Below, piece after piece: positions 51,255 to 61,561 of a stretch of 64,000 nt of DNA. Made by a program: the position numbers and the translations under genes. Every line of letters begins with the position of its first letter. Positions within the stretch are counted from its first letter, which is position 1. The notes beneath the pieces were generated by a model that saw nothing but the letters and a program-made list of their open reading frames with translations, was not told where the DNA came from and made no database searches. The stretch spans positions 434,001 through 498,000 of the forward strand of contig CP073750.1 of NCBI GenBank assembly GCA_024398135.1, given 5' to 3'. Source of the stretch: a bacterium SCSIO 12643. Its GTDB lineage: Bacteria > Bacteroidota > Bacteroidia > Flavobacteriales_G > Salibacteraceae.

Positions 51255-52814
51255 TTACTCCAACACTACCATTCCTCGGACTGTTCCTAAACGATAGGTA
51301 TAGACTCCGGTGGGCAAATCTGAAACCGAAATGGTATTCATATAAGGCTGTAACTTGGTTTGATAAACTCTTTTACCTAACATATCATAGAGTTGAAATT
51401 CATACGTATTATTTTTAGTTTTTTGAATTCCCGAAGTGATTTCTATATGTAATATGCCTTTAGATGGATTCGGATAAATTTTCAACGTTTCTATGGTTTG
51501 TGCAATTTCAGGAACACCAATGACTTCACAACCCGGTTCTAAACATCCAAAACTATCTACTTTTATCACCCAGGTATCTTGGGTCGTATCAGTTGATGGA
51601 TTTAACCACCCAGCCGCCACAAAACCGCCATCTGAAGTAGGTTCCACGTCATACAAAAAATGTTTCGTATTCCATAAATCCACTGCTTCAGGATGTCGAT
51701 ATCTTCGTTCCCAAATATGTACTCCGTCCCTAGAATATTTTGATAGTATGCCATGTAATCTAAATTTAGCCGGTTCAACAATATTGGGATTCCAAATATT
51801 CCTCTGTCCACAAGCAATTAATGAACCGTCATCCAATTCTAATATATCGTAATACTTATTGTCAATGATGGTTGCATCCTTTGTAGAAGCCGTATCATTC
51901 CATATCATATCTCCCAAGGAATCAATTTTAACAATCCATGGAGATTTTTCGTCTTTAACGCCATCATTCCGAACTCCAACCCCACCTACGAATACATAAC
52001 CTCCATCTTGTGTTTGTAAAATTCCATATGCTGGTGAATTACTTAAAATATTGCTTCCATATTCTTTTCTCCATTCTATATTCCCCAAACCGTCTAATTT
52101 GACCACCACGGGTTTCACCTTTTCTTTTGGTACTATTGTGTAATCATTTTCCGCCCCCCCTATAATAAACCCACCATCATCGCATAAAGCAATACATTCT
52201 CCATTATGGCCATTTCCTCCTAGCCAAAGTGATTTTTGCCATAATTCATTCCCCAGACTATCCATCTTTACTACAAAAACTTCTTCATCATTGGGATGGG
52301 TTCCTGATTTTTGGATTGTTCCTACCGCAATAAAATTTTTATCCGGTAACTCTTGTATTTCATTTATTACTACAAATTGATATTGACCAGTATTCATATT
52401 ATGAAAAATCATTTTTCCATTCAAGTCATACTTCATCATTCCATAATGATGCTTACCAGAACCAATATCCAATATTGTAAAAGCTTGGTATAAAGTAGAA
52501 CCTTTAGACTTTTTAAAACTATTTACATATATCTGTTTATCTAAAAAATGGATGCTATCAGTATTTGAAATCATATTACCATTCGCATCAAGCTTACCTA
52601 TTTTATTCCACCATGTACCGTCCAACTTATCTAACGACCATCTAGAAACAAAATAACCAGAAGATTCGTTGACAATAGAAAATGATCCACTCGCCCAAGT
52701 CCCTGAATCCGGAGGATAACGCATATTAAAATAGGTTTGCCCCCAAAGAATTTGGGGACAAACCATTAAAAAGCATAATATTTTAATGAATAACTTCAAG
52801 TGGTTGTTTTTCAA
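51255..52814 (-). CDS. Secreted beta-propeller-like protein with T9SS sorting domain
   Basis: 519 residues. A signal peptide (to about LWGQ, residue 25) is followed by a series of propeller-blade-like repeats with D-G-G-F/Y-(I/V) turns (DDGGFIIGG, QDGGYVFVGG, SDGGFVAAGW) and KxDSLGxxxW words, typical of Bacteroidota delta-60/T9SS propeller proteins. The sorting domain begins IYPNPSKGIL and ends exactly as in the three PKD paralogues. The ATG lies 32 bases inside the end of the upstream 1702-residue gene, so the two are translationally coupled. Confidence 0.75.
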   Translation of the reverse strand: MKNNHLKLFIKILCFLMVCPQILWGQTYFNMRYPPDSGTWASGSFSIVNESSGYFVSRWSLDKLDGTWWNKIGKLDANGNMISNTDSIHFLDKQIYVNSFKKSKGSTLYQAFTILDIGSGKHHYGMMKYDLNGKMIFHNMNTGQYQFVVINEIQELPDKNFIAVGTIQKSGTHPNDEEVFVVKMDSLGNELWQKSLWLGGNGHNGECIALCDDGGFIIGGAENDYTIVPKEKVKPVVVKLDGLGNIEWRKEYGSNILSNSPAYGILQTQDGGYVFVGGVGVRNDGVKDEKSPWIVKIDSLGDMIWNDTASTKDATIIDNKYYDILELDDGSLIACGQRNIWNPNIVEPAKFRLHGILSKYSRDGVHIWERRYRHPEAVDLWNTKHFLYDVEPTSDGGFVAAGWLNPSTDTTQDTWVIKVDSFGCLEPGCEVIGVPEIAQTIETLKIYPNPSKGILHIEITSGIQKTKNNTYEFQLYDMLGKRVYQTKLQPYMNTISVSDLPTGVYTYRLGTVRGMVVLE

Positions 52815-55800
52815 ATAAAACTTCGTTTTGGTAAATTAACACAAAATACGATCCGGGCGCAAGGTTTTGTGTCATTAAGTTTATGACCATCCCATTTTGC
52901 ACCTGATCACGGTGGGTCAACATCACTTGACCAGCCGTATTGATCACCTGAATCTGTACAGATGTTTGTGCCTCTATATTTTGCATTTTTAACGTGACAT
53001 AACTATTGGCCGGAACAGGATACATCTCCATTGTCTTTTGTGGTGTTTCTACCCTTGGTGCACGTGGATTACGCCATGCTTTTTTCCCTGCGAGAGCATC
53101 CGGCAATACCGGCCAATACGTTTCCTCATTTAACCACATTAAATAGTTTTTTGCCATCCGTCCTCCTTTTAATTCCGGTTGCGCAGCCAACTGTTCTAAA
53201 GCAGATTTTTGTGATTCACTCGGATTTTGTACCGCATCGTTCTGAATCAAATTGATCCAGGTATTGTAATAATCATTCAACACATCATATTGATTGGTCG
53301 CCCAATCTCCCAATTCAAATTTACCCGGAATCGCATTTTTAACGATCTGTGCATCTTCCAGATTTCCACGCGTGACCAGATACGCCACACTGTTCCAATC
53401 GGCCTCCGGAGTATGGAGTTGCTGATTGTAAATCAATAAACTATCATCATATGGATCAATAGAATCTGCACGCCAGTCTACATAGATTTGACGCATCGCT
53501 TCACGGGCATCTTGCATGGCACTTGCCATTTCAGCTTCTAATACATCTTTTTGCGTTTGCCCCTCATAAATTCCAAGTAGCGTATTGATCATATATGCCG
53601 GCATCGGATTGGTTTTGGTTTCCAATACATGCATCACTTCTTCATTCCGTACCGCATGTGGATTGACCATAATGACATCATGCAGTAACGCATTGGACAA
53701 TACACCTTCTTCAATGGTTTCCATAATCACTTCGATACTTAGAGGAGAGGCATTAATCAACTCCGTTCGTAAATCCCAGGCCGTTTGGGCATTGCTACTT
53801 TGCACACTATTTAACAAACCATAGGTATCTCCCCCATCAATCGTACTCACATATACATATTTGGCCTGGCTATATGCATTTAATGCCCCATCAAAATCAT
53901 TTCGGATCAGTAACGAACGTCCTCCGGTCGCCAACCCCTTAGGATTTTGATCCATGACATTTCCCAACCTGGAAGGACAGTGGTCATTTATATTGAATGT
54001 AATATTCACTTGAGAAGTAGTCACATTTCCACTAATTTTAAGCGGTTCAAATACATACCCTCCATCATCTGCTCTGTGATAGTAAATTATTGGATTAGCC
54101 CCATCATTTGCTATATGCCCTTCCGGGTTTACTATATTGGAAGTAAACATATTATCTACCGGACGGTTATTGCCCCCTTGGGCTCCTGCAATTCCTCCTG
54201 GTTGATCTATGGTATACACATTAAAGTCTCGATATTTAGAACCAGCCAATTCGTTACACCCATATTCCAAACCTTTATTTGGTTCACCTGGATTAAAATT
54301 AGTACCAAAAGCCGTATTGCCTACATATACTTCTTTAAAGGTATTTTTATAAATGGCATTATTTCCAGCCCCTGAGTTCTTTACTACAATCCCACGGTCA
54401 TCACCCAGAAATGGAATCCCAACTGGTGGTTCCGGTGGAGAATAATTGATCATGGTATTCTCTATAAAATTTTCCTGCACGGTATATTGATCGGAATTCT
54501 CCAGAAATATCGCAGTCGGTTTATGAAACAAAAAATCATTGGTAATTTCAAAATGGTTATTGGTCACCACCGCATAATCTACAGCAGATGTGGCCACCCC
54601 AAAACGACAATCCGTAAACTCTGCATGATCTACCACAAAATGGTAGTCCAATCCGGTACTTAAAGCCGTAATTCCTGAAGCCAGATGTTTAAATGTTGAT
54701 TTTTTATGGCTCGTACATGGGATATTGCTATTGGTACAATAATCGGTCACCACAAAATGCGCATTATGCAGGTAAATACCCGCTACTTCCAAAGGTTGTC
54801 CTGAGGTGTTTTTAAAATCACAACCGTAAAATTGTACTCCTCGTACTTCCCATGCCGTAATCATTTGATCACGTGGGGGCTTTACATCAAACATATAATT
54901 GGCATCAATTTCGAAGATACAGTCTTTAAAACGACTCGCATTATCCATCACCGTAGAAGTGCCTGGGCTATGGTTTTCAAATTTGGCAAATGCAATGGCT
55001 TTTCTATTATTTAAAAAATGTACATTGGTGGCATTAATCACGCCTCCTCCATTGACATATACGCCATCCTGATCACTATTTATCGCGATATCTGCTTTTT
55101 CAATAGTTGAATTTTGGATTACTACTTTTCCGACCAAACATCCTGAGTTACAATATTGCGTTTGTGCATTTGGATCTGACCAGATTTCTATTCCTCCCCA
55201 AAATGCATCACAATAACTAGTTAATATAGAATTGGAAACATTTAATTTCCCACCTTTTTTTACAATGATCTTGGCTCCTCCGGCCATAGAGATGGTGGCT
55301 CCGGTAATATTAAGGGTCGCACCTTCTTCAACTACCACATCAGAATAAAATGTTTGATTAGTTGTCCAGTTTACAGTAGCGCCTCCGGTTCCTACTTTTT
55401 TCTGCGGCCATAAATCACTTAAATCTGCTTTATAAATCCCATGTCCAATCGTTGCTGCATATAATTCGCGGGTACAATATTTGACTTCAAAGTTTTTTAC
55501 AATCGTTGGTGGCAATCCATTATTGTAACATTCCCAATCAGAATTGTTATCTAATACACGGTAATACACCCCTAAATCCGTTGCAGCCAATAAAACATTA
55601 TTCGGATAGGCATCAATCATCTCCAATTCATGTACTGCCACATTCGGCAACGATCCGGTAAAATCAGCCCAACTGTTTCCTCCACCCAACGAACGAACCA
55701 CTTTATACGCTCCGGGAACAACCCCACTAATAGACAAATACACATGATTTTGATTGTCCGGATCAACCAAAACATCTGTAATATGTTGGTCACCGTTATT

Positions 55801-57891
55801 ATAGTTTAATATATGATTAGAACCAATCGTTAATGTAGAAGACATATCTGTCCAATCGGTGCCCGATGGCCCTCCCTTGGTTGTCGTCTTATATAATGAT
55901 GCATTATTCTCTCCGGTTCTAACATTTGATACCCAAATTACATTTTCATCACTATGCGACATCGCAATTCCGGTGATTTTATTATTTCCGAAGTTGGATA
56001 GTTTAGTATAAATTGGAGGGCCTTGAGTAACAAAACTGGTTTGGAAGTTTACATTCTTATGAGCCGTCAAATCATATTCAAATAAATCGTACTGCCCTAG
56101 CAAAGCTCGATCTCCATGTACGGGATTTTGAATTTGCGGACATCCCATAAAAACCTCATTATTACTTTGAGAAAAGGCGATCGTAAAAGCCTGCTCGTTT
56201 TGTCTATCAAAATAATAAGGATCACCGTTAACATGAAATAAACCATAATTTTCATCATCATCAAAAAACAATGCAGGTGATCCATCTCCACCACGTAAAA
56301 ACCCAAACCAAACTCCATTTTTATTCCAATGAGTACCAATATCTAAAGCACCAGCAATAATATCGCTATGACTTTCCGCAATTCCAACATCATAATACTC
56401 CCCAATCGTCATATTTTTATGTTCTAGTATCCAAGTGCTCCCTTGGTCTGTTGAACGGTGGAGGCCACCATCATGCGCTACCCAAATTTCTTCAACTCCA
56501 TTGCGTATAATAATTTCAATGTCTCTTACATCGTCATGAAAACCAGGAACTGTTTTCCACTTATTTCCTGTATTTAAATTGGTTTTAAGAAATTCAACAG
56601 CAGCATTATAAAATACCTGATTATTATTTGAGGTTAATTTTGAAAATGCGATATCATTTCTATAAAAATTCATTCCCGTTCTAGAGGTAGCAGAATTCGT
56701 ATTAAACACACTGGCCCAGGTAATACCATAATCATCTGATTTAATGACTTCTACTACGGAACCTTCTCCATAACTGGCTATAATACTTTGCGGATTATTT
56801 CTAGAAATATCAATCGCAATACGTTTTACGTTATGTGGATTTGTTTTAATCAAGTTCACCGTTTGCCAATTGTTTGCATTATTTACTAGTTGCAAATTAT
56901 TTGTCGCATCCAGATCGTGATACATAAGTTCCGCTTCTTGAAAAGCAAAAACATCATGAGTACTGATAAAAATACGTCTTGGAGCACCATTTTGAGGCGC
57001 AACAAATCTAATATCTCTAATCAGTTTTCGGTAGGTTGAACCCGGAGCAGGATTGGGATGTGTTGAAAACACTTCTATAAAATTATTTCCATCATATCGA
57101 TACAATTCATTTCCTACACTGGCAAATAAAGTATAGGGAGGAAAATCAGTATACACCACTGCTATAGCCTCCTTATCATACTGATTATTCGAAAAATTAA
57201 TTCGCTCCCAGGTATCTCCTCCATCCGTGGTATGAATCAAACCAATTCCATACCCATGCATTCCTTGATATCCGCCATAAGCTGTGGCACAATAGATTTC
57301 ATTGGGGTTGGTGGGATGAATCGCTATTTCCTGAATTCCCAATGCCGGGAAACCAATTTTATCGGTAATATTCTCCCAATTATCCGTCCCAATGGTTTTA
57401 CGCCATAAACCACCAGATTCTGATCCAGCATATACCAAATTATTCACTTTATCTATAGCCACACTAGTTAGCCTTCCATTATTCCCCATATTAATGGCAT
57501 AAGAATTCCCTTGATTTGGCGCTATAAGATTATCTACCATGTTAGGTCCCAAACTTTGCCATCCTTTTGATGGCCCTACACCACAACCATTAATATTGGG
57601 TAAAGGTTGAGCCAATGCTGCAGATTGTGTTAAAAAACCGGGATAAAAATGATCTACAGTTCCATCTGCTCCCAAATATGGACCATAATACGCTTGATGA
57701 CGGTTATAGGCTTTAATCAAACTTTGATCTACTGTTCCTCCTCCGGTCACATAATTATTCATCTTTTGTTGCAATTCGAGGTAATCGCTTTCCGGGTTGG
57801 CCATCATACTTCTGATGGAATCTACGGGTTGTGTAAGTCCTACCTGGCTTAAACACCATAGGGCACCTACTAAAAGGTAGTTTTTCTTCAT
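52783..57891 (-). CDS. 1702-residue BNR-propeller and beta-helix protein with T9SS sorting domain
   Basis: Signal peptide (1-20). Residues of about 140-850 carry sialidase/VPS10-type Asp-box blades (TTDGGDTWERI, KSDDYGITWASV, STDQGSTWILE), as in extracellular BNR/Asp-box proteins. Residues of about 870-1300 look like a right-handed parallel beta-helix (ATLNITGATISMAGGAKIIVKKGG, then many V-x-x-N-x-F turns). A helical region of about 1380-1600 precedes the type A sorting domain (MYPVPANSYVTLKMQN). This is a giant cell-surface protein; a carbohydrate-binding or adhesion role is likely, but no catalytic residues were verified. Confidence 0.75.
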   Translation of the reverse strand: MKKNYLLVGALWCLSQVGLTQPVDSIRSMMANPESDYLELQQKMNNYVTGGGTVDQSLIKAYNRHQAYYGPYLGADGTVDHFYPGFLTQSAALAQPLPNINGCGVGPSKGWQSLGPNMVDNLIAPNQGNSYAINMGNNGRLTSVAIDKVNNLVYAGSESGGLWRKTIGTDNWENITDKIGFPALGIQEIAIHPTNPNEIYCATAYGGYQGMHGYGIGLIHTTDGGDTWERINFSNNQYDKEAIAVVYTDFPPYTLFASVGNELYRYDGNNFIEVFSTHPNPAPGSTYRKLIRDIRFVAPQNGAPRRIFISTHDVFAFQEAELMYHDLDATNNLQLVNNANNWQTVNLIKTNPHNVKRIAIDISRNNPQSIIASYGEGSVVEVIKSDDYGITWASVFNTNSATSRTGMNFYRNDIAFSKLTSNNNQVFYNAAVEFLKTNLNTGNKWKTVPGFHDDVRDIEIIIRNGVEEIWVAHDGGLHRSTDQGSTWILEHKNMTIGEYYDVGIAESHSDIIAGALDIGTHWNKNGVWFGFLRGGDGSPALFFDDDENYGLFHVNGDPYYFDRQNEQAFTIAFSQSNNEVFMGCPQIQNPVHGDRALLGQYDLFEYDLTAHKNVNFQTSFVTQGPPIYTKLSNFGNNKITGIAMSHSDENVIWVSNVRTGENNASLYKTTTKGGPSGTDWTDMSSTLTIGSNHILNYNNGDQHITDVLVDPDNQNHVYLSISGVVPGAYKVVRSLGGGNSWADFTGSLPNVAVHELEMIDAYPNNVLLAATDLGVYYRVLDNNSDWECYNNGLPPTIVKNFEVKYCTRELYAATIGHGIYKADLSDLWPQKKVGTGGATVNWTTNQTFYSDVVVEEGATLNITGATISMAGGAKIIVKKGGKLNVSNSILTSYCDAFWGGIEIWSDPNAQTQYCNSGCLVGKVVIQNSTIEKADIAINSDQDGVYVNGGGVINATNVHFLNNRKAIAFAKFENHSPGTSTVMDNASRFKDCIFEIDANYMFDVKPPRDQMITAWEVRGVQFYGCDFKNTSGQPLEVAGIYLHNAHFVVTDYCTNSNIPCTSHKKSTFKHLASGITALSTGLDYHFVVDHAEFTDCRFGVATSAVDYAVVTNNHFEITNDFLFHKPTAIFLENSDQYTVQENFIENTMINYSPPEPPVGIPFLGDDRGIVVKNSGAGNNAIYKNTFKEVYVGNTAFGTNFNPGEPNKGLEYGCNELAGSKYRDFNVYTIDQPGGIAGAQGGNNRPVDNMFTSNIVNPEGHIANDGANPIIYYHRADDGGYVFEPLKISGNVTTSQVNITFNINDHCPSRLGNVMDQNPKGLATGGRSLLIRNDFDGALNAYSQAKYVYVSTIDGGDTYGLLNSVQSSNAQTAWDLRTELINASPLSIEVIMETIEEGVLSNALLHDVIMVNPHAVRNEEVMHVLETKTNPMPAYMINTLLGIYEGQTQKDVLEAEMASAMQDAREAMRQIYVDWRADSIDPYDDSLLIYNQQLHTPEADWNSVAYLVTRGNLEDAQIVKNAIPGKFELGDWATNQYDVLNDYYNTWINLIQNDAVQNPSESQKSALEQLAAQPELKGGRMAKNYLMWLNEETYWPVLPDALAGKKAWRNPRAPRVETPQKTMEMYPVPANSYVTLKMQNIEAQTSVQIQVINTAGQVMLTHRDQVQNGMVINLMTQNLAPGSYFVLIYQNEVLFEKQPLEVIH

Positions 57892-58256
57892 AGTTAAATA
57901 TAATTTTAGTTTTAAGGCTATAAATCTATCGCTTCATTTTAATATTTCATATACGTATAAACACGTATTTTATAAAATAAAGAAAAAACCATAAAACACA
58001 ATCAAAACACTAAAAAACAATATTTTAAACATTTAAAATTTCGATTTAAGAAAATAGATAGAATTGAAAAAAGAAAATATCAACGTCAGTTTTGAAGTAT
58101 TAGAGTTAAAAACAACAATAAGTTAAAATTACATAAAGGATCAAAAAGAAACATTTATTACATATTTATTATCAGTTGTGAGTAGTGAAAGTTATTTTTT
58201 ATATAACTCAATACTGTTAACTCCCTACTCGTGCCCCAACACTCTTCCCTCATCAC
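57892..58256. other. 365-bp intergenic region between the giant surface-protein gene and the fur-like gene
   Basis: No gene seen. Near its left end lies ATACGTATAAAC (57951-57962), the same 12-mer as at 8315-8326, followed by ACGTATTTTATAAAA. The right end carries GAG heptads (58180, 58187) and a CTC-heptad array that continues into the 3' end of the fur-like gene. Confidence 0.45.
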
Positions 58257-58269
58257 TCACTTCTTACAA
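58207..58269. repeat. Degenerate heptad array, CTCNNNN x9
   Basis: CTC (or CTG, CCC, CTT) begins every seventh base at 58207, 58214, 58221, 58228, 58235, 58242, 58249, 58256 and 58263. The last units cover the stop codon and final codons of the fur-like gene. Confidence 0.65.
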
Positions 58270-58667
58270 TTCTCACAAACACCAGTAGCAACCACCTCTA
58301 TTTGATGGATGTCATGGTTGGATAGTGGAATTTGAAATGAAGATTCTATTTCCAAACAAGATACCGTTTTACATTCCACGCACTTAAAATGAATATGTTC
58401 ATGGTGATGATGGGTTGAATCACAAGTATGTTCACACAAAGCGTAATAGGTATCGTTTTCGTCAATGGCTGCTTTATGAATAATTCCTTTATCCGTTAAA
58501 CTGTTCAGGGTTCTATACAGTGTAACTCTATCAAAATTAGTTAGTTGTTTTTGCAGAACGGTATACGGAATCGCACTCTCAAATTCAGAAATAATCTGTA
58601 ATACTTCAAGCCTTATCCCCGTGGCTTTCAAATTCCTATTTCTAAGTAATGCTTTTAATTCCTCCAT
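58257..58667 (-). CDS. Fur-family metalloregulator
   Basis: 136 residues. The winged helix (about 10-70: NLKATGIRLEVLQIISEF and DRVTLYRTLNSLTDKGIIHKA) is followed by a histidine cluster (HHHHEHIH, 86-93) and two zinc pairs, C96-x2-C99 and C131-x2-C134. Fur-family members bind DNA when loaded with iron, zinc or another metal. The gene is the last of a lipoprotein/TonB-receptor operon whose promoter has a Fur-like palindrome, so Zur-like or Fur-like autorepression of metal uptake is likely. Which metal cannot be decided. Confidence 0.85.
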   Translation of the reverse strand: MEELKALLRNRNLKATGIRLEVLQIISEFESAIPYTVLQKQLTNFDRVTLYRTLNSLTDKGIIHKAAIDENDTYYALCEHTCDSTHHHHEHIHFKCVECKTVSCLEIESSFQIPLSNHDIHQIEVVATGVCENCKK

Positions 58668-58676
58668 GTTATTCTA

Positions 58677-60986
58677 CTAAAAAGAAAACGAAGCACCGAA
58701 TACAATACTTCTTCCCAAATCATCTGCAAAATAACGCTGTCTGTTTAAATAATCTCTATACTTTACGTTGAATAAATTATCGACATGGATAAAAAAGTGC
58801 CATTCGCTTTTTTTCATGGGAGCGGTACCTGATATTTTCATCCCTACCAAATTATATGCATCAGGAGGTAAAACGAAATCCTGCCCCTCAACAATATTGG
58901 TTTGCTCAAAAACATACTTATTGGTCAACGAGAAGTCGAGGATAGAAAAGAATCCATTCAAATTCCAAGCATATTTTACAGAAGCAAATAGACTATTGGA
59001 AGGCATATTGATCAATCCTAAATTATTGGTCAGATCTTCACCTTTGATCCAACTGTATTTCAATGAAGTTTCAACCGCTTCGATTGGTTTATATACCACA
59101 ACTGCATCCCACCCCATAATTTGTGCAAAGGTTTGCTCATACTTAAACACCGGAAAAGCACCACGAATCGTAAGCCTAATTTCATTTTGTGGAGCTAAAT
59201 AAATATAATCCTGAATAGACTGGAAATATAATTCGGACGAAACATTCCATTTGGTGCTTAATTGGCTCCTCCAGGATAAAGTTGTTTTTAACGACTTCTC
59301 AATTTTTAAATTAGGATCGCCTTCTTCAATTCCTCCAACTCCCTGATGTAAGCCATTACTATAAAGCTCATTAACCTCCGGGTTTCGGGATGCATATCCA
59401 ATGTTAAAAGCTAATTTAGAGTCATTTCTGACTTGATAAGTAACTCCCCCCAGAATTCCGAATGTATTGTACACATTTTCAGAACGTACAATTTCGCGTG
59501 GAAATCCATTTGTAATTCTCACCACTCTTTGGTCTACTCTATTCCATCTCCCACCGGTTTCTATTTCCCAGTTATTCCATTGTCTTTTAAGTATAGCAAA
59601 AACACCATTTTCGTATGACAAATAATCCGGAATTAAAGGTAATATATTCGTTTCCGGATCATTCGTATTATCTATGCTTCGGTATTGAACTCCTCCGACC
59701 AAACTCCAGTATTCACCAAAGTACCCATGGTATTTACCTTCTAAAAAATGTGACCACTGATTTAGACTTAATGCCGGAATATCCGAACGCCCTCCTCTTC
59801 GTACATCAAACTCTTTTCGGAGGTCCCATTGCCCTGCATAGGTCGCTTCTACCCATTGTGTGCTGTCAATCGTATATTTTGAATGTAGCTTTAACAACTG
59901 GTGATTCACTAACTGACGCGGGGCTTCAATATCATACGAAAATGTACTCCTGGTAAAAAAGGGTTCTTCTCTTTGCAAGGCTTCTTCTAAATCAGTGGTA
60001 TTCCCAATATGAGATCCTCTTAAAATCCCAATTTCCGTATTATAAGAACTTAAATAGGCATCTACCTTCCATTTATCATTGAATCTTTTTTCAATTTGAA
60101 AAGCACCATTCGCTTCTTTGCTACCGGTATTGGTTAAGTAATAATCCGGAGTATGCAAATCTCCGTTTTGCTTTAATGTAACATTTGCCCGCCAGGCCCA
60201 ACCATTTTTGTAATTTCTCAGTTGTAAATTCGTTGCATGTCCACGTCCATTGGTTTCATACACATACAACGCACGCCCGTGCCAGCCTTCTTCGTGTGGA
60301 ATATCTCCAGGGTTAACAATCACTACGCTACCTAATGAACTTCCCATATAAGCCAGCGCACTTGCTCCTTTGATTACCGAAATTTCTGAAGCTACCAAAG
60401 GATCTATTTCAGGGCTATGATCTACTCCCCATTGTTGCCCGCTTTGCGCAACTCCATTATTCAATAAAGTCAATCGGTTTCCATATAATCCCTGCACAAC
60501 AGGTTTCGAAACCTTATTTCCACTTTTTATAGTGGTTACCCCAGAAATATCTTCCAGCATATTTGCCAGATTCTTGTTACTATTCTCTGTGATCGTTAAA
60601 CGATCCAGTACAGCCGTTTCCTGGGTAGATGCTGTACTCGAAGTTCCTACGATGGTAAGGTCTTGTAAAACCTCACTATTAGGTCGGAGTTTAACCGTAA
60701 AACTCGTATCGGAATTTACCGACACATTTAGATGCTGTGCTGAATAACCCACACAGCTTATTTCTATTTGATAAACTTTGGTACATAAATTATGAAGAAC
60801 AAACTGCCCGACAGAATCACTTACATCCCCTTGTTGCAATTCACTAATGTAAATGTTTACATACGGAATTGGCTGGCTGGTTTGATCATCCAGTACTTCA
60901 CCTTGAATGTGAAAATTGCATTCCTGAGTTTTACCGGTTAAAAATCCGATTGATAAAAAAAATAAAAGAATAAACTTATTGTACAT
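58677..60986 (-). CDS. TonB-dependent outer-membrane receptor (metal uptake type)
   Basis: 769 residues. Signal peptide (1-20), a carboxypeptidase-regulatory-like domain (about 25-105), plug (about 110-225, with GLYGNRLTLLNNGVAQSGQQ and DHSPEIDPLVASEISVIKGA) and a 22-strand barrel ending in an aromatic residue (GASFSF). The QQWGVDHSPEIDP motif recalls ZnuD-like receptors, so zinc or another metal complex is a plausible substrate. It follows the lipoprotein gene with an 11-base overlap and precedes the fur-like gene by 9 bases. Confidence 0.82.
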   Translation of the reverse strand: MYNKFILLFFLSIGFLTGKTQECNFHIQGEVLDDQTSQPIPYVNIYISELQQGDVSDSVGQFVLHNLCTKVYQIEISCVGYSAQHLNVSVNSDTSFTVKLRPNSEVLQDLTIVGTSSTASTQETAVLDRLTITENSNKNLANMLEDISGVTTIKSGNKVSKPVVQGLYGNRLTLLNNGVAQSGQQWGVDHSPEIDPLVASEISVIKGASALAYMGSSLGSVVIVNPGDIPHEEGWHGRALYVYETNGRGHATNLQLRNYKNGWAWRANVTLKQNGDLHTPDYYLTNTGSKEANGAFQIEKRFNDKWKVDAYLSSYNTEIGILRGSHIGNTTDLEEALQREEPFFTRSTFSYDIEAPRQLVNHQLLKLHSKYTIDSTQWVEATYAGQWDLRKEFDVRRGGRSDIPALSLNQWSHFLEGKYHGYFGEYWSLVGGVQYRSIDNTNDPETNILPLIPDYLSYENGVFAILKRQWNNWEIETGGRWNRVDQRVVRITNGFPREIVRSENVYNTFGILGGVTYQVRNDSKLAFNIGYASRNPEVNELYSNGLHQGVGGIEEGDPNLKIEKSLKTTLSWRSQLSTKWNVSSELYFQSIQDYIYLAPQNEIRLTIRGAFPVFKYEQTFAQIMGWDAVVVYKPIEAVETSLKYSWIKGEDLTNNLGLINMPSNSLFASVKYAWNLNGFFSILDFSLTNKYVFEQTNIVEGQDFVLPPDAYNLVGMKISGTAPMKKSEWHFFIHVDNLFNVKYRDYLNRQRYFADDLGRSIVFGASFSF

Positions 60987-61539
60987 TCACATTAAACGTT
61001 ACCTGGATATCTGTTTCTCCACCCGCATTTGCAATCTCTCCATCAGATACTCCAGGAGCAGTTTTGTCCGGTTGGTGGCGCAAAACTACAGTAAGTGTTC
61101 CACTTCCCTGTGCTCCGGTAACAACATGTGTTTTAATTCCGATTGGTCTGTTGTTTTTATCTTGATCCATATAATTTACCTGTAAACCAGCAATATCATT
61201 TGGAAAGAAAAACTGATGCTCATCTCCTTCTTCTTCAACTTCCAGCGTAATATCCTCTGCTGGAGATTCTTGCTCGTTTAATAATTGGATCACACCTGAA
61301 TACTCTGTATTCTCCTTTAAATCACCATTAACAATCACAGGATCATCTCCTCCATCTCCATCTAAATCTTTAAAACTCAATACCACCGGTGTTCCCCCTG
61401 CCGTAGGAGTTAAAGTATAAGTTAATGTGGTAATTACTTCTTCTTCATTTGGGACTTGTGGAGTCTCTTGTTCTTTCTTACAAGCTGACAATCCTACTAA
61501 TAAACTAATCGCTAACGCTCCAAAAAATTTAATTTTCAT
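60976..61539 (-). CDS. Lipoprotein of the TonB-receptor operon
   Basis: 187 residues from the ATG at 61539 (MKIKFFGALAISLLVGLSAC); a frame start at 61593 lies inside the Fur-like box and upstream of the -7 element, so it is rejected. Lipidation at C20. The acidic mature part (EEEVITTLTYTLTPTAGGTPVVL; DLDGDGGDDPVIV; EEEGDEHQFFF) matches a Bacteroidota group usually filed as type 1 periplasmic-binding-fold proteins and regularly found beside TonB receptors. A metal-capturing role is inference. Confidence 0.7.
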   Translation of the reverse strand: MKIKFFGALAISLLVGLSACKKEQETPQVPNEEEVITTLTYTLTPTAGGTPVVLSFKDLDGDGGDDPVIVNGDLKENTEYSGVIQLLNEQESPAEDITLEVEEEGDEHQFFFPNDIAGLQVNYMDQDKNNRPIGIKTHVVTGAQGSGTLTVVLRHQPDKTAPGVSDGEIANAGGETDIQVTFNVNVQ

Positions 61540-61561
61540 GATAATATTTTTTATGACGGTG

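Noticed and set aside
60979-61185. 68-codon plus-strand frame opposite the lipoprotein gene
   Set aside because: Antisense shadow of the lipoprotein CDS.
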